From Entophlyctis helioformis (lineage: Eukaryota; Chytridiomycota; Chytridiomycetes; Chytridiales; Chytriomycetaceae): DNA of 64,000 nucleotides. Position 1 is the first letter of the stretch, and every line of letters begins with the position of its first letter. This document shows positions 46,076-63,116 of this stretch, piece by piece. Made by a program: the position numbers and the translations under genes. The DNA lies in contig JAHLKH010000038.1 in NCBI GenBank assembly GCA_025526915.1, positions 62,001 through 126,000 on the forward strand. The letters run 5' to 3'. Below the pieces are notes generated by a model. The model did no database searches. It saw nothing but the letters and a program-made list of their open reading frames with translations, and was not told the DNA's origin.

Positions 46076-46146
46076 TGCGCCAGCCCGGAATTGAACCGGG
46101 GGCTCATCGATGGCAACGATGAATTTTACCACTAAACCACTGGCGC
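46076..46146 (-). tRNA. tRNA-Gly (anticodon GCC)
   Basis: On the minus strand a 71-nt cloverleaf folds with a 7-bp acceptor stem GCGCCAG/CTGGCGC, a D-arm GGTTTAGTGGTAAAATTC, an anticodon stem CATCG/CGATG closing the loop TTGCCAT, and a T-arm CCCGG-TTCAATT-CCGGG; the discriminator base is A. No intron. A T-rich RNA polymerase III terminator (CTTTTTCTTTTTT) follows within 10 nt. Confidence 0.95.
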
Positions 46147-46665
46147 TGCACTTTTGGTGACCGAAAATCGGCCGCAAACAATATGACCTGTTACATGACT
46201 TGATGCTGTTTCACGTTGAATTTGGCTCATTTGGCGCGGAACCACTTGAACGCAGCGCGTTTAAGCAGAGTGCTGCCTTGCAGATCCTCGCCGCACATGA
46301 TGCCGCATGAGCAGGGACCAAGCCGGTGGTCTGCGTCGAGCAGGATGGATCTGATGGCACAGCGGGCCGTGCAGATGCCGCGTCTGATGCGCCCACGAGT
46401 GCATCTGGAACGCAGTGTAGATGGCCACCGTGCCGCGCTTGCTGGCAGACTTGGGCGTGACTGTCAAGCCGCGTACCTTGAGCCGGGGCTTGCTGGCGAG
46501 TGTGTATCGCTGGACCGCCACGCAGGCCAACAAGCGCAACGCGATCGCGGCCGCCAGCTTTCCTCGAGCTTCGAAAAGTGAGTGCGCGCAGCCAAGCGAC
46601 GGCCGTGCAGCCGCGTGCCCGGCACTGACGCTTGCGATGGCTCCGACGACAGAGACCCGACCGCA
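46147..46665. other. Unresolved region between tRNA-Gly and MIX17
   Basis: Both strands have open frames. The plus-strand frame from ATG 46421 (MATVPRLLADLGVTVKPRTL) reaches a good donor (AAAAGTGAGT) at 46580 but no matching downstream exon is obvious. On the minus strand a frame ends near 46232 with LLKRAAFKWFRAK. I could not decide whether either is coding. A small spliced gene may be hidden here. Confidence 0.3.
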
Positions 46666-47563
46666 ATGGCCCGCACCCAGAGACGCACGTCTGCCCCCGC
46701 CCGCGCTGCCCCCGCTGCCTCCCCCGCTGCTGCCCCCAGCCGTCCCGCTGCCGCCCCGGTGCAGGCTGCCCCGGCCCCTGCTGCTGCCCACCCGCCCGCG
46801 CCGGTCCCGCAGGCCGCCGTCGGTGCTCCCATGTCTGCCGCCCCGCAGCAGCCCGTAAGTGTCCCGTGGCTGCCTGTCCGTGTGCCGCCGTGCTGGCGTG
46901 CATGTCTCTCGCCCGCCCGCCCCGCCCCGCCCACCTGCCGTCTGTGGCAGCACAGGCTGGCCCCTGCCGGCACCCTTGTCGCTGCGCTCGCCGCACGGGC
47001 CTGTTCGGAACCGCACAGAAAAACGGCCGGCGGGCAGCGGCCGAGCATCGCACGATGCAGCCTGGACTGCCTGGACTGCCTGCCTGGACTGGACTGCCTG
47101 CCTGCCTGCCTGACTGACTGACTGACGTGCGCTCGCAACTCCCCTGCCGCTGCCGCCGCTGCATCCCGACAGAGCATGCTCGCCAACATTGCCACGACCG
47201 CCGCCGGTGTCGCCATTGGCAGCACCGTCAGCCACGGCCTCACCAGCATGCTCTTTGGCGGCTCCAGCTCGTCGCAGCCGCAGCAGGTGCAGCAGCCCGT
47301 CGCCCCGCAGCAGTCGCAGCCCCAGTACGGCGCCATCTGCGAGGCCGACCAGCGTGCCTTTAACCGCTGCCTCGAGACGTCGTCCAACGACATCAACGCC
47401 TGGTGGGTTCCTTGCGGCCGCCGTCTGCTCCTCGATCTGGACTAACATTTACTCCCTGTCTGGCCTGTCTGGCCTGCCTGCCTGTCTCTGTCTGCTGCAC
47501 AACAGCCAGTTCTACTTTGACATGCTCAAGCAGTGCCGCACCGCCGCCGGCGCTTCCCTGTAA
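46666..47563 (+). CDS. MIX17: MIX17/CHCHD2-like twin CX9C protein
   Basis: Three exons (46666-46854, 47173-47402, 47506-47563) give 158 residues. A basic Ala/Pro/Arg-rich N-terminus suits mitochondrial import. A Gly/Ala-rich hydrophobic segment (AGVAIGSTVSHGLTSMLFGG) and Gln-rich spacer are followed by twin CX9C motifs, CEADQRAFNRC and CQFYFDMLKQC, which form disulfides through the MIA40 pathway. CHCHD2/10 homologues act at cristae and in respiratory-chain regulation. Cysteine spacing is canonical; the second motif is split by intron 2. AATAAA lies at 47610-47615. Confidence 0.93.
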
Positions 47564-47726
47564 TCCGGTCTGTCGGCCGCTTCTCGTTTCTATTCCTCAG
47601 CATGGACCCAATAAAGGCATCGACTCATGGGACGCATCTCCCGCCACAAGAGTGAACTGATCCTTGTTGCGGGATACGGCCAGAGGCAGGGGAGAGACCA
47701 CAAGGACAGCAGGAGAGGACGGCAGA

Positions 47727-50700
47727 TCATGGCTTGGACAGGAGCGTCTTGCCCAGCGCGAGCTGTGCCAGCGCAGACTTGCGGATGGCGCGCAGGAACA
47801 CGCCCAGCTTGCCTGATCGCTTAAACTCGGCATACAGCGACGACTCTTCCACGCCTGCAACGCGGATCGCGAGCTCCAGACTCTTGTCCAGGTACCTGTC
47901 GTCCGCGCGCGTGTCAGTCCACAAGCACTGGTGCAGCATATGGCAGCATATGCAGCAGACACTGCGCCAATGAGTCACTAACGTCGGCACATGCGGGTGC
48001 ATCTCGTAGTAGATCTGGTGGAGCCACAGGATGATTTCGGGCAGGTAGATGTTTCCGATAATGTCCAGCTCGAGGCCGCGTTGGTAGGCAATGTGTGTCT
48101 CGTGCACAAGCCCGCCGTCGGGCACATGGCTGAATCCGTTTCCTTCGAGGAGTTTGGACAGGTTGTCAATGGCGCGATCTGCGTAGCTCTGCATACCATG
48201 TGCGGCAAGACGCGTGGCGTGAGACATGCTGTCAAGTGTTGAGTGGCTGGCACGCTGCGTATCTTACCTTGGCTTTGATCAGCCAGTTCTGCACCTCGTG
48301 CGGCTTCTCACTGCCCACGTGCGTCAAGACGGTCAGTCCCAGCACGCCTCCGCCAGCAAAGCCAAGCAAACACACTCGACGCGACTCACGATGCTGGTCT
48401 GCCCATGAAAAACACCTTGGTCCACTCGGTGTAGTTCACAAACGCCTCGATAAACCCGCGGTCGGCGCTAAACTCTTGCGCAAGCGACTTGCCGCGCAGA
48501 TCGGAGCAGCTCACCACGTAGTCCATGATCCGCTTGTCAGCAAACACGCCCTGGTACTCTTCAATGACTCGTGTGGCCGAGTTCAAGTGGCCCAGGACTG
48601 CACCACACGGCCAGAATGCCGTGCAAGGCCGTCAGTCCGGTTTGGCGACATGAGCAAGAAGTGGGACAGGTGAACAAGACGTACTGAGAAAGTGGCGCAA
48701 GAGAAGGTTGACGTGCTCAAAGAGATCAAACGCCTGGCTCTCGTCGACAGCCAGCCAGCCCAGAGCATGAATCTGCACCTCGTCGGCCATGGGCACAGGG
48801 TCGCGCGCACCCGACAGCGTCACGGCAGGAACCTCGTCAAACCGCGCGTCCTAGGGTCGTGTCATGTGGGCCACAGTCAGTGCATCTCGCGCCACCAAGC
48901 GACCAAGGACGCGCACAACAAGACCACTGCAAGGACGGCAAACTCACAAGGAGACCGCCGGCGCTGAACAGTCTGTGGACCGTCGCAAGACAGATGCCCG
49001 GCATGTCCAGAGAATAGTCACGGCCCGTGCCCACATACTCTGCCATTCGCGCCTGATCGACACCATCCAGCCCTGTTGCGAAGCAGGCATCAGTCCCATG
49101 CGGCCGGCTACCTCCGCGACCGCCAGCCCCCTCCCCTCTGTGATCGCACAGTCAACTTACTGGCAAGCACGTCAGAGTACGACTCGACCTGCTGGTCGGC
49201 CGGAAGGTACTGCACGTACATGGGCACCAGGTCATACTACCACGCCCGCACAACAGACCAGTGTTAGCATCTACCGCCCATGCACACCACGCGCGCCGCC
49301 AGAGGAAGGGGACCAAGGGCACGGCAGCTCACCTTGCCAGCCAGCGCCAAGAGGTCAATGTACTCGCACAGAATCTGGTTCGCGCTCTCCGAGGCAGCCG
49401 GCTCCTCCACCAACCGGAGAAACAGGATCAGATGCGTCACAAAGCGGAGCACCTGCGGCAGTCCCGGGATATCCGGCGCGTTCGCATTGGTGCGGATGGC
49501 CGTCAGGTGCGACGCCAGGTTGTCGAACATGACTTGGAACATGTTGACGATCGTGTGTGCCTGGATGATATGGAACGGCTCGGCTGCCTCGGCTCTGGAT
49601 GGGCCCGTTGTACCGTCACACGTGAGTGGACATGGAAGCGGACGTCGGCATATACGTGGACATGGCGGGAAAGTCAAGAGGCACTCACTTGATCTTGGGG
49701 TCCTCGCTCTGGATGAGCAGGTCAAAGATGCCAGACGCCTCGAGATCAAAGTGCGGCAGCGGGAGACTCAGCTCCTGCAGCGCAGGGAACGTCTGGCTGT
49801 GCTTGCCCAGCGCCTTGCGCACGAGCGAGTCCTCGAGTGCATTGTACCGCAGCCAGACATGGTCCTCCCACGTCTGGCACGCCGGAAGCGCCTGTCCAAC
49901 CAAAGAGCAGGACACATGGATGCATTAGTGACCAGCCGCCCCAGACAACGCACACGACATGCCACGACACGCCACGCCACGCCACGCATAAACTTGCATT
50001 CTTGACATCGCCGGCAAGCACAGCATAGAGAGCGCGCTCATACGGATCCGCCCGCTCGTCCATGGCAATCTGGTAGCAGGTCGCCTTCCACAGCATCACG
50101 TTCTCGTTGCCCGTGATAAGCTCATTGTCCTCGTTGACCACGCCGTCGACAAACTTGTCTTCGCGCGTGATGCCGCCGAGCAGCGTTGCAGCGCGCCATG
50201 GCTGATCGCAGTCCTGGCACAGTGCGACAGCATCCAGCAGACGGCCACGTCGCACGTCTTCGTACATGGTGCGGAACATTTGCGCCTCGTAATTCTGCGC
50301 CACATGGACAGTTGCAACAGGTGAGCACAATGCCAGGGACTGCCTTGGCATCAAGCATGCCGGCGGGTACCTGATCGTGTGGGGCAAGCTGGCGGTTCTG
50401 GCGAGTCGGCGCATCGGGATCCAGCTCAGTCACAATCTGGTCGTTGGACACAGACCCCATGTTGGTCCCTTCCAGCCGCTTCTTGTTGCGGATCTGTGCA
50501 AGCGTGTCGTGGTAGTATCCCTTGTGGACCTGGACACGGTTAAAGTCTGGCGCGGTGCGTTCAAGCCACTGCTTGACAACCTGCGCACATGCTCATGGCA
50601 TGTCAGTACCCTGCCAATGGATGCCGATTCAGCCGTGACTGCCAACACCCTACCGAATGCTCCTGCGCGTCCTTGCCGTTCAGGACCTTGTTGGCAATGT

Positions 50701-51297
50701 ATCTGTCGCTCTGGAAAATGTTCCTGTTTGGGCGGGACCCAACCGGCACTTCAACGTCGTCTTCGTCGGCTCCCACCATCTGGTCCTGCGCAGACTGCCG
50801 TGCACTGGCGATTGGCTTGCGTTAGCGGCTGCCGGGCTATCAGGCTGCCATGCTGTCGGGCCGGCGTGCCACTCACATGAGCAGCTCAAGAACAAGACTC
50901 CATGTGTTGGCTTCCTGGATCCAGTAGCGATCGTTGCCGTCGTTCTTGTCGGCCCTGCACATGCCAGTCAGCCCCAGCGTGCGTACAAGCATGCATGCAT
51001 CGTCGCGTCCAGACACTTGCATCGTCAGACAGTACTCCTGGCACTTGACAAGCACGCTCGACTCGTGGTCGAGGAGCGACTCGGGATCCGCTTCGCCAAA
51101 CAGCTGGGCAAACGTCTCAAAGTCGTGGCCAGAGAGCGCATGCAGCCTGTCTGTGGACGCACACATCGGCACCGTCAGCACGCCGGTCCAGCCAGCCAGT
51201 CAGCCAGCCAGCCGGTCAGCCAGACAGCCCGCTCACCTCCCGCATCCTCAATGTAGGTGTTCTGGATGTGCTGGATGTGCTGGGGACGAGCCGCCAT
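47727..51297 (-). CDS. NUP84: Nucleoporin NUP84 / NUP107
   Basis: A multi-exon minus-strand gene of the outer-ring Y complex. Recognisable stretches in order are FETFAQLFGEADPESLLDH, DRYWIQEANTWSLVLELL, RNIFQSDRYIANKVL, DPDAPTRQNRQLAPHDQ, then the family-typical LLDAVALCQDCDQPWRAAT, LWKATCYQIAMD, ALYAVLAGD, TWEDHVWLRYNALEDSLV and the C-terminal helical repeats ending LALGKTLLSKP. The protein is an all-helical scaffold subunit of the nuclear pore. The start at 51297 (MAARPQHIQ) is the best in-phase ATG; an open stretch at about 51425-51510 may be an additional 5' exon, but its phase does not join simply. Confidence 0.87.
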
Positions 51298-51731
51298 GCG
51301 AGCGTCGATGGATGGCAGATGGTCGGCTGCGGGTCAGCGAGCGAGTGTCGGCATGCGGGCAGAGCAACACACACACACTCGCACACACGCACCTCGGCAG
51401 CCTGGGGCTCTTCGGCGAGGTACCGAGTGCGACGTTTGCTGGGGCTGCCTGCCGCGCTGGTGCCTGTGCCGGTGCCGGTGCCTGCTCTGCCGGGTGTTCG
51501 GTACTGCGGCAAGGCGTCAGTCGGGTGTCTATCTGCGTGTCTGTCTGCGAGGCGCCTGCACCGGCCGTGTAACATGCCAGCCGGTCGGCCAGCCAGCCAG
51601 CCAGCCAGCAGCAGCAGGCACCTCGCTCGTCTGGCGATCTTCGCGGCTGCACGCTCACCATGCCGCAATTGCCGTTACGCGACGAACGGGCAAGCCAGAC
51701 GCAGCGTGCACACTTGCAGATCTCTCTTCAA

Positions 51732-52805
51732 TCAGTCAAAGTCCAGATCAAGCAGCGACTCGGCGGTCAGGGCCGCTCCAGGTGCACCACCAGCTTCTGC
51801 ACCCAGCCCGCCACCCGGTGCCGCGCCGCCGCCCACGAGGAGATCCAGCTCCATCGCACTCGCCAGATCCGTCTCGGCCCCCGCGAGCCCGCCAAGCAGA
51901 TCGCCGCCGGCTCCCACTCCCACTCCCGGCACACCGCTGCCGCCGAGGCCGTCTGCAGCACCAGGCGCGCGTTGCAGACCACCGGCCGCAGTAGCGAGCA
52001 CCGTGCCCTGTCTGAACAGCAGCGACATGCGCATGTGGTTGTCTTGCGGGATCGGCGGCTCGACCACCCACGTGTTGGCATTCACGGGCGACATGGTGTG
52101 TTTGGACACGCGTTGTGCGTACGACAGCAGCTCCTTGTACTCGATCGATCCTGATGGCCGAGTCAGTCAGTCATCCAGCCAGTCGGCCAGCCAGCCAGTC
52201 AGTTGGCCAGTTCCATTCTTGCATCTGCAACAAGATGCACCTTGGTTGGCCTGGCGCATGGTGCGCAGGCGATCGTGTGCGTCCGACAGCACCGACTCGA
52301 GCGAGTCCTGCGCACGGTAGAGTGCCTTGACGTGCGAGAGCAGGCTGCGGTTCTGGTGGTTGAGTTGGTCGCGCACTTGCTGGACTTGCTGCACGAGGCT
52401 CTGGTGGGATCGCACTGCTTGAACGCGCCGTTTGGGTCAGCGTGTGTGCATGCTACGGCTGGCAGACTGGTAGACCGGCAGACCAGCAGACAGAAAGACA
52501 GACAGACCTCTGCCCTCTAGTGCCTGCAGCTGTGTATCGACGGCCATGAGACGCTGCAGAGTAAGCACCGGCTCGTGCTGCAAGTGCTCCTGCTGCGGCT
52601 GTTGGTCCTGCCGTTGGTCGACATCCTGCTGTTGCTGTGTGGATGGCTGTTGCGGTGCAGAAGACCCAGACACAGGCGCAGACGCACGGCCGTCCTCGTC
52701 TCGCGGCACCAGCGCCTCGAGCGACTCGAGCAGCGACGTCAGCAGCGACAGATACGCCGGATACAGCTCGCGGGCCGTCTGCGCCGGAGAGGACTCGCCG
52801 GCCAT
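51732..52805 (-). CDS. MED4: Mediator complex subunit 4
   Basis: Three exons (52805-52508, 52414-52241, 52150-51732) give 296 residues. An N-terminal helical part (ELYPAYLSLLTSLLESLEAL) and a Gln-rich insert lead to a coiled coil (VQQVQQVRDQLNHQNRSLL) and the Med4 hallmark YKELLSYAQRVSKHTMSP with PPIPQDNHMRMSLLF. A Gly/Ala-rich C-terminus follows. MED4 is a middle-module subunit linking activators with RNA polymerase II. It diverges from SUB1 with only 30 bp between start codons. Confidence 0.9.
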
Positions 52806-52835
52806 CAAGGCACTTGTCCAACAAATCGCAAACGC
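52806..52835. promoter_or_regulatory. Very short bidirectional start-to-start interval MED4/SUB1
   Basis: Only 30 bp separate the two divergent start codons, so the 5' leaders and core promoters must overlap the opposite gene's transcript or first exon. Both genes encode RNA polymerase II transcription cofactors. Confidence 0.5.
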
Positions 52836-53401
52836 ATGACCAAGCGCACCAAGGCAGAGCCTGTCGACGACATCGAGAGCCAGCAGGCGCAGGACCAGGA
52901 GGCCGACGATGCCGACATTGAGAACGGCGATCAGGGCACCGATGCGGCTGCTACTTCTGCGGGGCATGCGGCCAAGAAGCCCAAGACGGCTGCGTCAGCA
53001 AGCAAGGGTCCAGCGAACGCAGCGTCTGGAGCGCCTGGATCGAGCGCAACCGAAGCCGATGGCTCGTTCACGCTGCATGTTGCGCCAATGAAGCGGCTGT
53101 CCGTGTCGACGTTCAAGGGCAAGAAGCTCATCCACATCCGCGAGTGTGCGTGCCTGCGTGCCCGTCTGCCTTGCTCTGTCTGTCTGTCTGCCTGCCACTC
53201 GTCCGAAGCTTTCTGTCCGGACGAGCCGTGCACGGCCACACATCCAACACTGATCTGACACGGCGTCACACAGACTACAAGGACAAGAGCGACGGCATCG
53301 AGAAGCCTGGCAAGAAGGGCATCACGCTCTCGCCCGAGGCCTGGAAGATCATTGTCGACAACAAGGCCGCCATCGATGCCGCCATTGCCAAGATCAAGTA
53401 G
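52836..53401 (+). CDS. SUB1: Transcriptional coactivator SUB1 / PC4
   Basis: Two exons (52836-53145, 53274-53401) give 145 residues. An acidic, Ala/Lys-rich N-terminus is followed by the PC4 ssDNA-binding fold: LSVSTFKGKKLIHIREYY, KPGKKGITLSPEAWKII and a C-terminal helix. PC4 binds single-stranded DNA and couples activators to the pre-initiation complex. The GTGCGT donor at 53146 gives a phase that rebuilds REYYKDK exactly. Confidence 0.95.
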
Positions 53402-53525
53402 CCCGCTGGCCGCACCACTGTCATCGTCTGTCACCGTCTGTTGCAGCATGTTGCACCCAATGAACCAGTTTAATGCGATGCCAGACACCGGCCACCGGCC
53501 ACACATGTCGCCCACTCATGGCAGA

Positions 53526-53580
53526 GATGGAGAGAGAGAGAGAGAGAGCGAGTGGTGTGTGTGTGTGTGTGTGTGTGTGA
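53526..53580. repeat. (GA)n-(GT)n compound microsatellite
   Basis: About eleven GA units (53527-53548) followed by about thirteen GT units (53554-53579), in the 3'-to-3' space between SUB1 and the MAP4K gene. No coding content is seen in 53402-53680. Confidence 0.9.
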
Positions 53581-53680
53581 GAGGGAGTGAGAGAGCGAGA
53601 TACGATACACGGATCCACACACAGATCGACAAAGAGTCTAGAGAGTCCCAGACACACAGCCATGACCACGACGACCAGCA

Positions 53681-57655
<3,975 letters not shown>

Positions 57656-58222
57656 GGCTGCCGGGATATGCCTGCGTGCCAATGTGCGTGCGGGGTGTGC
57701 GGGGTGTGCGGGTGTGGGCGGCGGCCGTGGGTCCTGGTGAAATGCCCGCCGATGCCCTTGTCGAATGGCTGGCAAGATGAGTGCGCCGTGTCGGAGAAGC
57801 AGCCGTGAATGGGCAAACCTCCGCTCCGGCGTGCCAGGCGGATCGTGCCTCTTCTGACTCGCTCCGCTCCGCTCCTCAACGACAACGACAACGACCACCA
57901 CCGCAACCACAACCCCAGCCACGGTCGCTCTCTCATTCTCGATCGCTCCCGGTCCGCAGTCTCCGCCCACATCTCGCACATCACATCCCGTCCCGTCCCA
58001 TCCCAGCAGAGCCAAGGAAGACGCAGAGTGCAACGCGCATTCAGAATTCACATGCACGCACGCATCTTCCAGCCATGGCACATCTGCACCGCTCTGTGCA
58101 ACATCTGACCAGCAAGCTAGCTTGACGAGACTCTTCATTGCGAGATTGAACAAGAGCCCATATGGCTGGCAGACACTGTAAAAGAAGGAACAGAGAGATC
58201 GAGGCGGGGCAAGGATCCATGA
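57656..58222. other. Spacer between MAP4K start and beta-tubulin stop
   Basis: Promoter and leader sequence of the minus-strand kinase gene and the 3' end of beta-tubulin. It contains CACCACCGC-rich and GCTCCGCTCC-type patches at 57860-57920. No exon is supported. Confidence 0.4.
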
Positions 58223-60644
<2,422 letters not shown>

Positions 60645-60836
60645 GTTGTCTGGGGGTGGTGGGCGGGTGTGCGGGTGTGGACGCGAGCAAGATTCTGGGG
60701 CAAGATCGTCGCGCGTTTGTTTGTCTCTTGGCTGGCGTGCGTGCGGGCTGTCCTTGGCGGGCTCTCAAACGAGACACACGACAATCAGAGAGGCAGGCGG
60801 ACAGAGAGATCTCCACACACACATATACAAGTGACA

Positions 60837-62660
60837 TCACCCTCCCATTGTCCTGCCAGGCAGCGAGTCTGTAAAAAGCTTCATTCGCGTCGTGACGCAT
60901 ACAGCGCATCGACCAGCGCGTCCCTGAGCTGCCCGTGCTCGTCCGTCCCAGACACCGCGGGCCGCTCTTGGCTGCCGCAGACAGCGGCTGGCCTCGCTCA
61001 GCACATCCTCGACAAAGGCGTCGGGATCGCTGGCAGACGACGCTGGCAGCGCCTCGATCTGCGCTGGCCGGAACACTCGGGTGCGTCCCGTCTCGAGTTG
61101 CGCCACATGGAACGCACGCAGCGATCCCGTCGTTGCTGCGAACCCTGCCACATACGTGCGGCGCCTGCACGCAATAGACGGTGAGCCGGCTGATTTGATG
61201 GCGGGCGGGAGGCGGGCGGGCGGGGCTGGCGAGCCTGCTTACCCTGAACAGATGGCTTCAGACGTCATGGTCGTCGAGTCTGCGAGCACAACAATGTCAC
61301 TCGCGTACGCGAGCATGGCGTCGTAGGGGTTCGGCTGCCGCTCGTCCCAGATGTATACGCGTTCCTTGAGCGTCAGTCTGGCGTGCCATGCCGCAAACTT
61401 GGCCTTGACCTGTTTGTTGGTCCGCCAAGGGTCAGCATGCCGCCAACATGCCAGCAGATCAGCAGGATCGAGCTCCAACAGGGCACGCACCGCAGCAGGA
61501 GTGCGGTCGGTAAATGTCAAGAGAACCTTGACTGGATGCACAACAATCATGCGGCTCAGTTGCCGGATAAACCGGTCGCAGTGCTCGCCGTACCACGCAA
61601 ACTCTCTACCGTCCATGTCTGTCAGTTCATCCACCCATGGCCAGCACACGCTCTTTCCACATGCACCAAGACCCACGCTGAAGGCTCGCCAGATACGAGC
61701 ACCGTCACGACCCGATCAGCCGGCAGGTCGCGAAAGGACTGCGGAATGCATTCAAGCGACGTGCTGCCCAGTCGCGCCGGCGTCACTGAATTGAGCGTCA
61801 GATCCGTGCGCACAACGCGGCCACTCGGCGCGCCTTTCCCTGAATCTGCCATGCCATGCCATGCCGTGCTAAGTCGTTAGCGGTCCACCATCTTCACCCG
61901 TGGCTGCGAGTCTCGCAACAAAGGGCAGCGCGACTCACCGCGAGCGTCGGCCACAGATACCGTGGCAGCACACACACGTCAAAGTTCTGCACGTCCACGA
62001 GAGGTTGCAGGAGGTGCACGGCTTTTGTGGACGATGGAAACATGCGCTTGACGGTGAGCGCGGGCAGCGTGGTGTCGGCACATGAGCTGATGACAACGGC
62101 CGGTGGCTGGTCGGCCGTCAGCCGATCGCCGCTGGGCGATGTAAGAAACCATGGCAGTGCCTGTGCATCTTGTTGTTGTTGCTTGCTGTCTGTGGAGGGC
62201 CTTGCAGACGCTGCTTGCTGTGTGGAGGATGAGTCGCTGGCAACGACCTGGTCGAGGAACTTGAGCTGGAAGACGGGGTACATCCACTTGATGGCTGCAG
62301 GCAGGCAGGCAGGCAGGATGGGCGGAGGCATCAGTGGCCTGTCGGTGCTTGGGCAGGCAGCCAGCCAGGCAGGCAGACGGCGCTGAGCTACACTGGGCCA
62401 GCGGGAGAGCGCACGGCCAGCGGCTTACCGGGCGACGGCACGACATGCCTGATCTTTGGCGTCAGGCCGAGCACGGCGGCGAGTGCAACGGCCTGCTTGT
62501 CGCGGCCGACGTTGCCGGCAGACATGATCCAAGCCTCGCTACTCCCAGTGCCATTACTACTGTTACTGCTGCTGCTGTTCCTACTCCAACTGCGGCTATC
62601 CAGCGCCAGTCGCCGCCCTGCAGCCAAGCGCAAATGTCTCGCACGAGCCAAGTGAAGCAT
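60837..62660 (-). CDS. ELM1/DUF1022-family protein (glycosyltransferase-like fold)
   Basis: Exon 1 (62660-62429) starts with a basic, mitochondrial-like MLHLARARHLRLAAGRR and contains MSAGNVGRDKQAVALAAVLG, the family opening. Exon 2 (62294-61939) has KWMYPVFQLKFLDQ and VCVLPRYLWPTL. Later exons hold VVRTDLTLNSVTPARL, VLVSGEPSAW, REFAWYGEHCDRFIRQL and the conserved ERVYIWDERQPNPYDAMLAY-ASDIVVLADSTTMTSEAI. Plant ELM1 acts in mitochondrial fission; bacterial and fungal relatives are uncharacterised. The exon 2-3 junction is out by one base with any GT-AG pair I found (61939/61845), so an indel, an odd splice site or two genes must be considered. Confidence 0.75.
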
Positions 62661-63116
62661 GATGCGAGCAGGGCAAAGTACAGGCTGTATTGTGCATGTC
62701 AAAACCGGGGGCGAAAGTACGGCCGCATGACATGATCGGGCGGTGCCTGCTGCTGTGCCTGCTGTATCTGCTGTGCCTGCTGCTGTGCTTGCTGTGCCTG
62801 CTGTATCTGCTGTGCTGGTCTGCGAGAGGTGCCTGTGGCCAAGTAGGGCCGGGTGCACACACGCTGCTTGCTGCAACGGATGCTGCTGCAACGGATGCTG
62901 CTGCTGCGCCGGTGGCACGGTGGGCTGCACCGTCACCAGCGTGTAAAAGGCCGGATGCATGCGTGCGCTGTCAAAGGCCGCTCCTGCTGCTGTTGTTGTG
63001 GGCATCTGTGCGATCTGCCGCTTGCCTGCCTGGTGTCTGTCTGCCTGGCTGTCTGTCCGTGTGATGGCAACTTCTGTATGCAGACTCTCGCAGCAAACAA
63101 GCTTTGGTTGCCGTCG
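62661..63116. other. Divergent promoter region ELM1 / gankyrin with CTG-type repeats
   Basis: Holds an imperfect tandem of TGCTGTGCCTGCTGTATC-like units at about 62747-62820 and (GGATGCTGCTGCAAC) repeats at 62873-62905. No exon is supported. An in-frame ATG at 63078 could extend the downstream protein by 13 residues. Confidence 0.5.

Noticed and set aside
45881..46135. Plus-strand ORF MPALCAASSNGSATISFLD through to FYH
   Set aside because: It runs through the poly-T terminator and body of tRNA-Gly on the other strand, which argues against coding.
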